A DNA stretch of 6,933 nt from Pseudomonadota bacterium (GTDB taxonomy: Bacteria; Pseudomonadota; Gammaproteobacteria; Xanthomonadales; Xanthomonadaceae), in assembly GCA_023423855.1 (NCBI GenBank), contig JAFAEU010000358.1, forward strand, positions 1 through 6,933, in the 5' to 3' direction. The notes under the pieces were generated by a model. It was not told where the DNA came from and ran no database searches. It was given only the letters and a program-made list of their open reading frames with translations. Numbering within the stretch: the stretch's first letter is position 1; each line of letters begins with the position of its first letter. Made by a program: the position numbers and the translations under genes. Positions 6,652 to 6,933 of the stretch are shown here, one piece after another.

Positions 6652-6933
6652 ATGCCCGATGAGACGCCGCTGGCCGCCGGCCAGCCCCGAAGGTTTGCTT
6701 CCGGCTGGTACCGGATCTCGCGGTCGTGGCCGCCCGGGGCCGATGCCGCGCCGGTGCTCGTCCTGGTCCGCGCCGGCTCCGCCGGCGACCTGGTCTATCC
6801 GCTGGACGTGTTCGCGGGCGAGGCCTCGGGCATCGTCGCGATCGAGGCGGGCGACTACCACGTGTCCCTGCGCGGCGACGGTGATGTTGCCGACGACATC
6901 CTCGTCGAACCGATTGCGCGCAGTGCCGCGCTG
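6652..6933 (+). CDS. N-terminal part of an unidentified protein, possibly glycosyltransferase-associated
   Basis: The frame is open for 94 codons from the ATG at 6652 to the window end; a TGA at 6613 closes it upstream. Third codon positions are strongly G/C, as in the neighbouring genes, and the composition is protein-like. The start lacks a clear ribosome site. The translation has RFASGWYRISRSWPPG (14-29), a beta-like stretch VLVLVRAG (34-41), then YPLDVFAGEASGIVAIEAGDY (46-66) and HVSLRGDGDVADDILVEPIA (67-86). This beta-rich N-terminal pattern (a GWYR start and later short strands) reminds me of the accessory N-terminal region of large xanthomonad glycosyltransferases, but I cannot confirm it. 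It has no signal peptide or transmembrane segment. It diverges from prmA with 163 bases between the starts. Confidence 0.6.
   Translation, partial: MPDETPLAAGQPRRFASGWYRISRSWPPGADAAPVLVLVRAGSAGDLVYPLDVFAGEASGIVAIEAGDYHVSLRGDGDVADDILVEPIARSAAL

Noticed and set aside
5530..6861. Open frame of 443 codons on the minus strand overlapping prmA
   Set aside because: It is out of frame with prmA, Arg/Ala/Gly-rich and without motifs. prmA in the neighbouring frame has all its family motifs.
6641..6933. Alternative plus-strand frame from the ATG at 6641
   Set aside because: It reads as Arg/Pro/Ser-rich low-complexity sequence, while the frame from 6652 has protein-like composition and higher third-position GC.

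Overview
This is a GC-rich, coding-dense chromosomal window of housekeeping genes. The gene order prmA, zinc-ribbon/DUF3426 protein, fis, purH, purD on one strand, the very high third-position GC and the families of short palindromic repeats point to a gammaproteobacterium of the Xanthomonadaceae/Lysobacteraceae (Lysobacter, Luteimonas or Xanthomonas type). That assignment is inferred from gene order and style, not from a database match.

Layout, left to right. At 47-667 (+) lies a small secreted LytM/M23-type protein that has kept two of the three canonical zinc-site motifs. It converges on purD with a 9-base gap and no terminator between them. From 6488 down to 677 everything is on the minus strand. 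In transcription order: prmA (ribosomal protein L11 methyltransferase, 6488-5571); a membrane-anchored zinc-ribbon/DUF3426 protein (5525-4410); fis (nucleoid DNA-bending protein, 4341-4015); purH (bifunctional AICAR transformylase/IMP cyclohydrolase, 3777-2191); and purD (GAR synthetase, 2059-677). At 6652 a divergent gene starts on the plus strand and runs off the window end. Its N-terminus recalls accessory domains of xanthomonad glycosyltransferases, but this is weak.

PurD makes GAR, the second step of de novo purine synthesis, and PurH carries out the last two steps to IMP. fis and prmA connect to growth-rate and translation functions. Promoter-like -10 hexamers precede purH (TATAAT), fis (TAGACT) and prmA (TAGACT), so the row of genes is probably several overlapping transcription units. 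The last two hexamers sit so close to the ATG that near-leaderless mRNAs are plausible.

The least ordinary content is repeat DNA. Two related inverted-repeat elements of about 100 bp (2077-2176 and 3887-3995) fill the purH-purD and fis-purH gaps. A third, unrelated palindromic element of about 115 bp (about 884-1000) lies inside purD and is translated in frame. It adds about 31 residues between the conserved GDVI-x-GL and KVFHAGT motifs of an otherwise normal enzyme, much like the palindromic elements described in Rickettsia proteins. I see no phage, CRISPR, toxin-antitoxin, transposase or RNA gene in the window.
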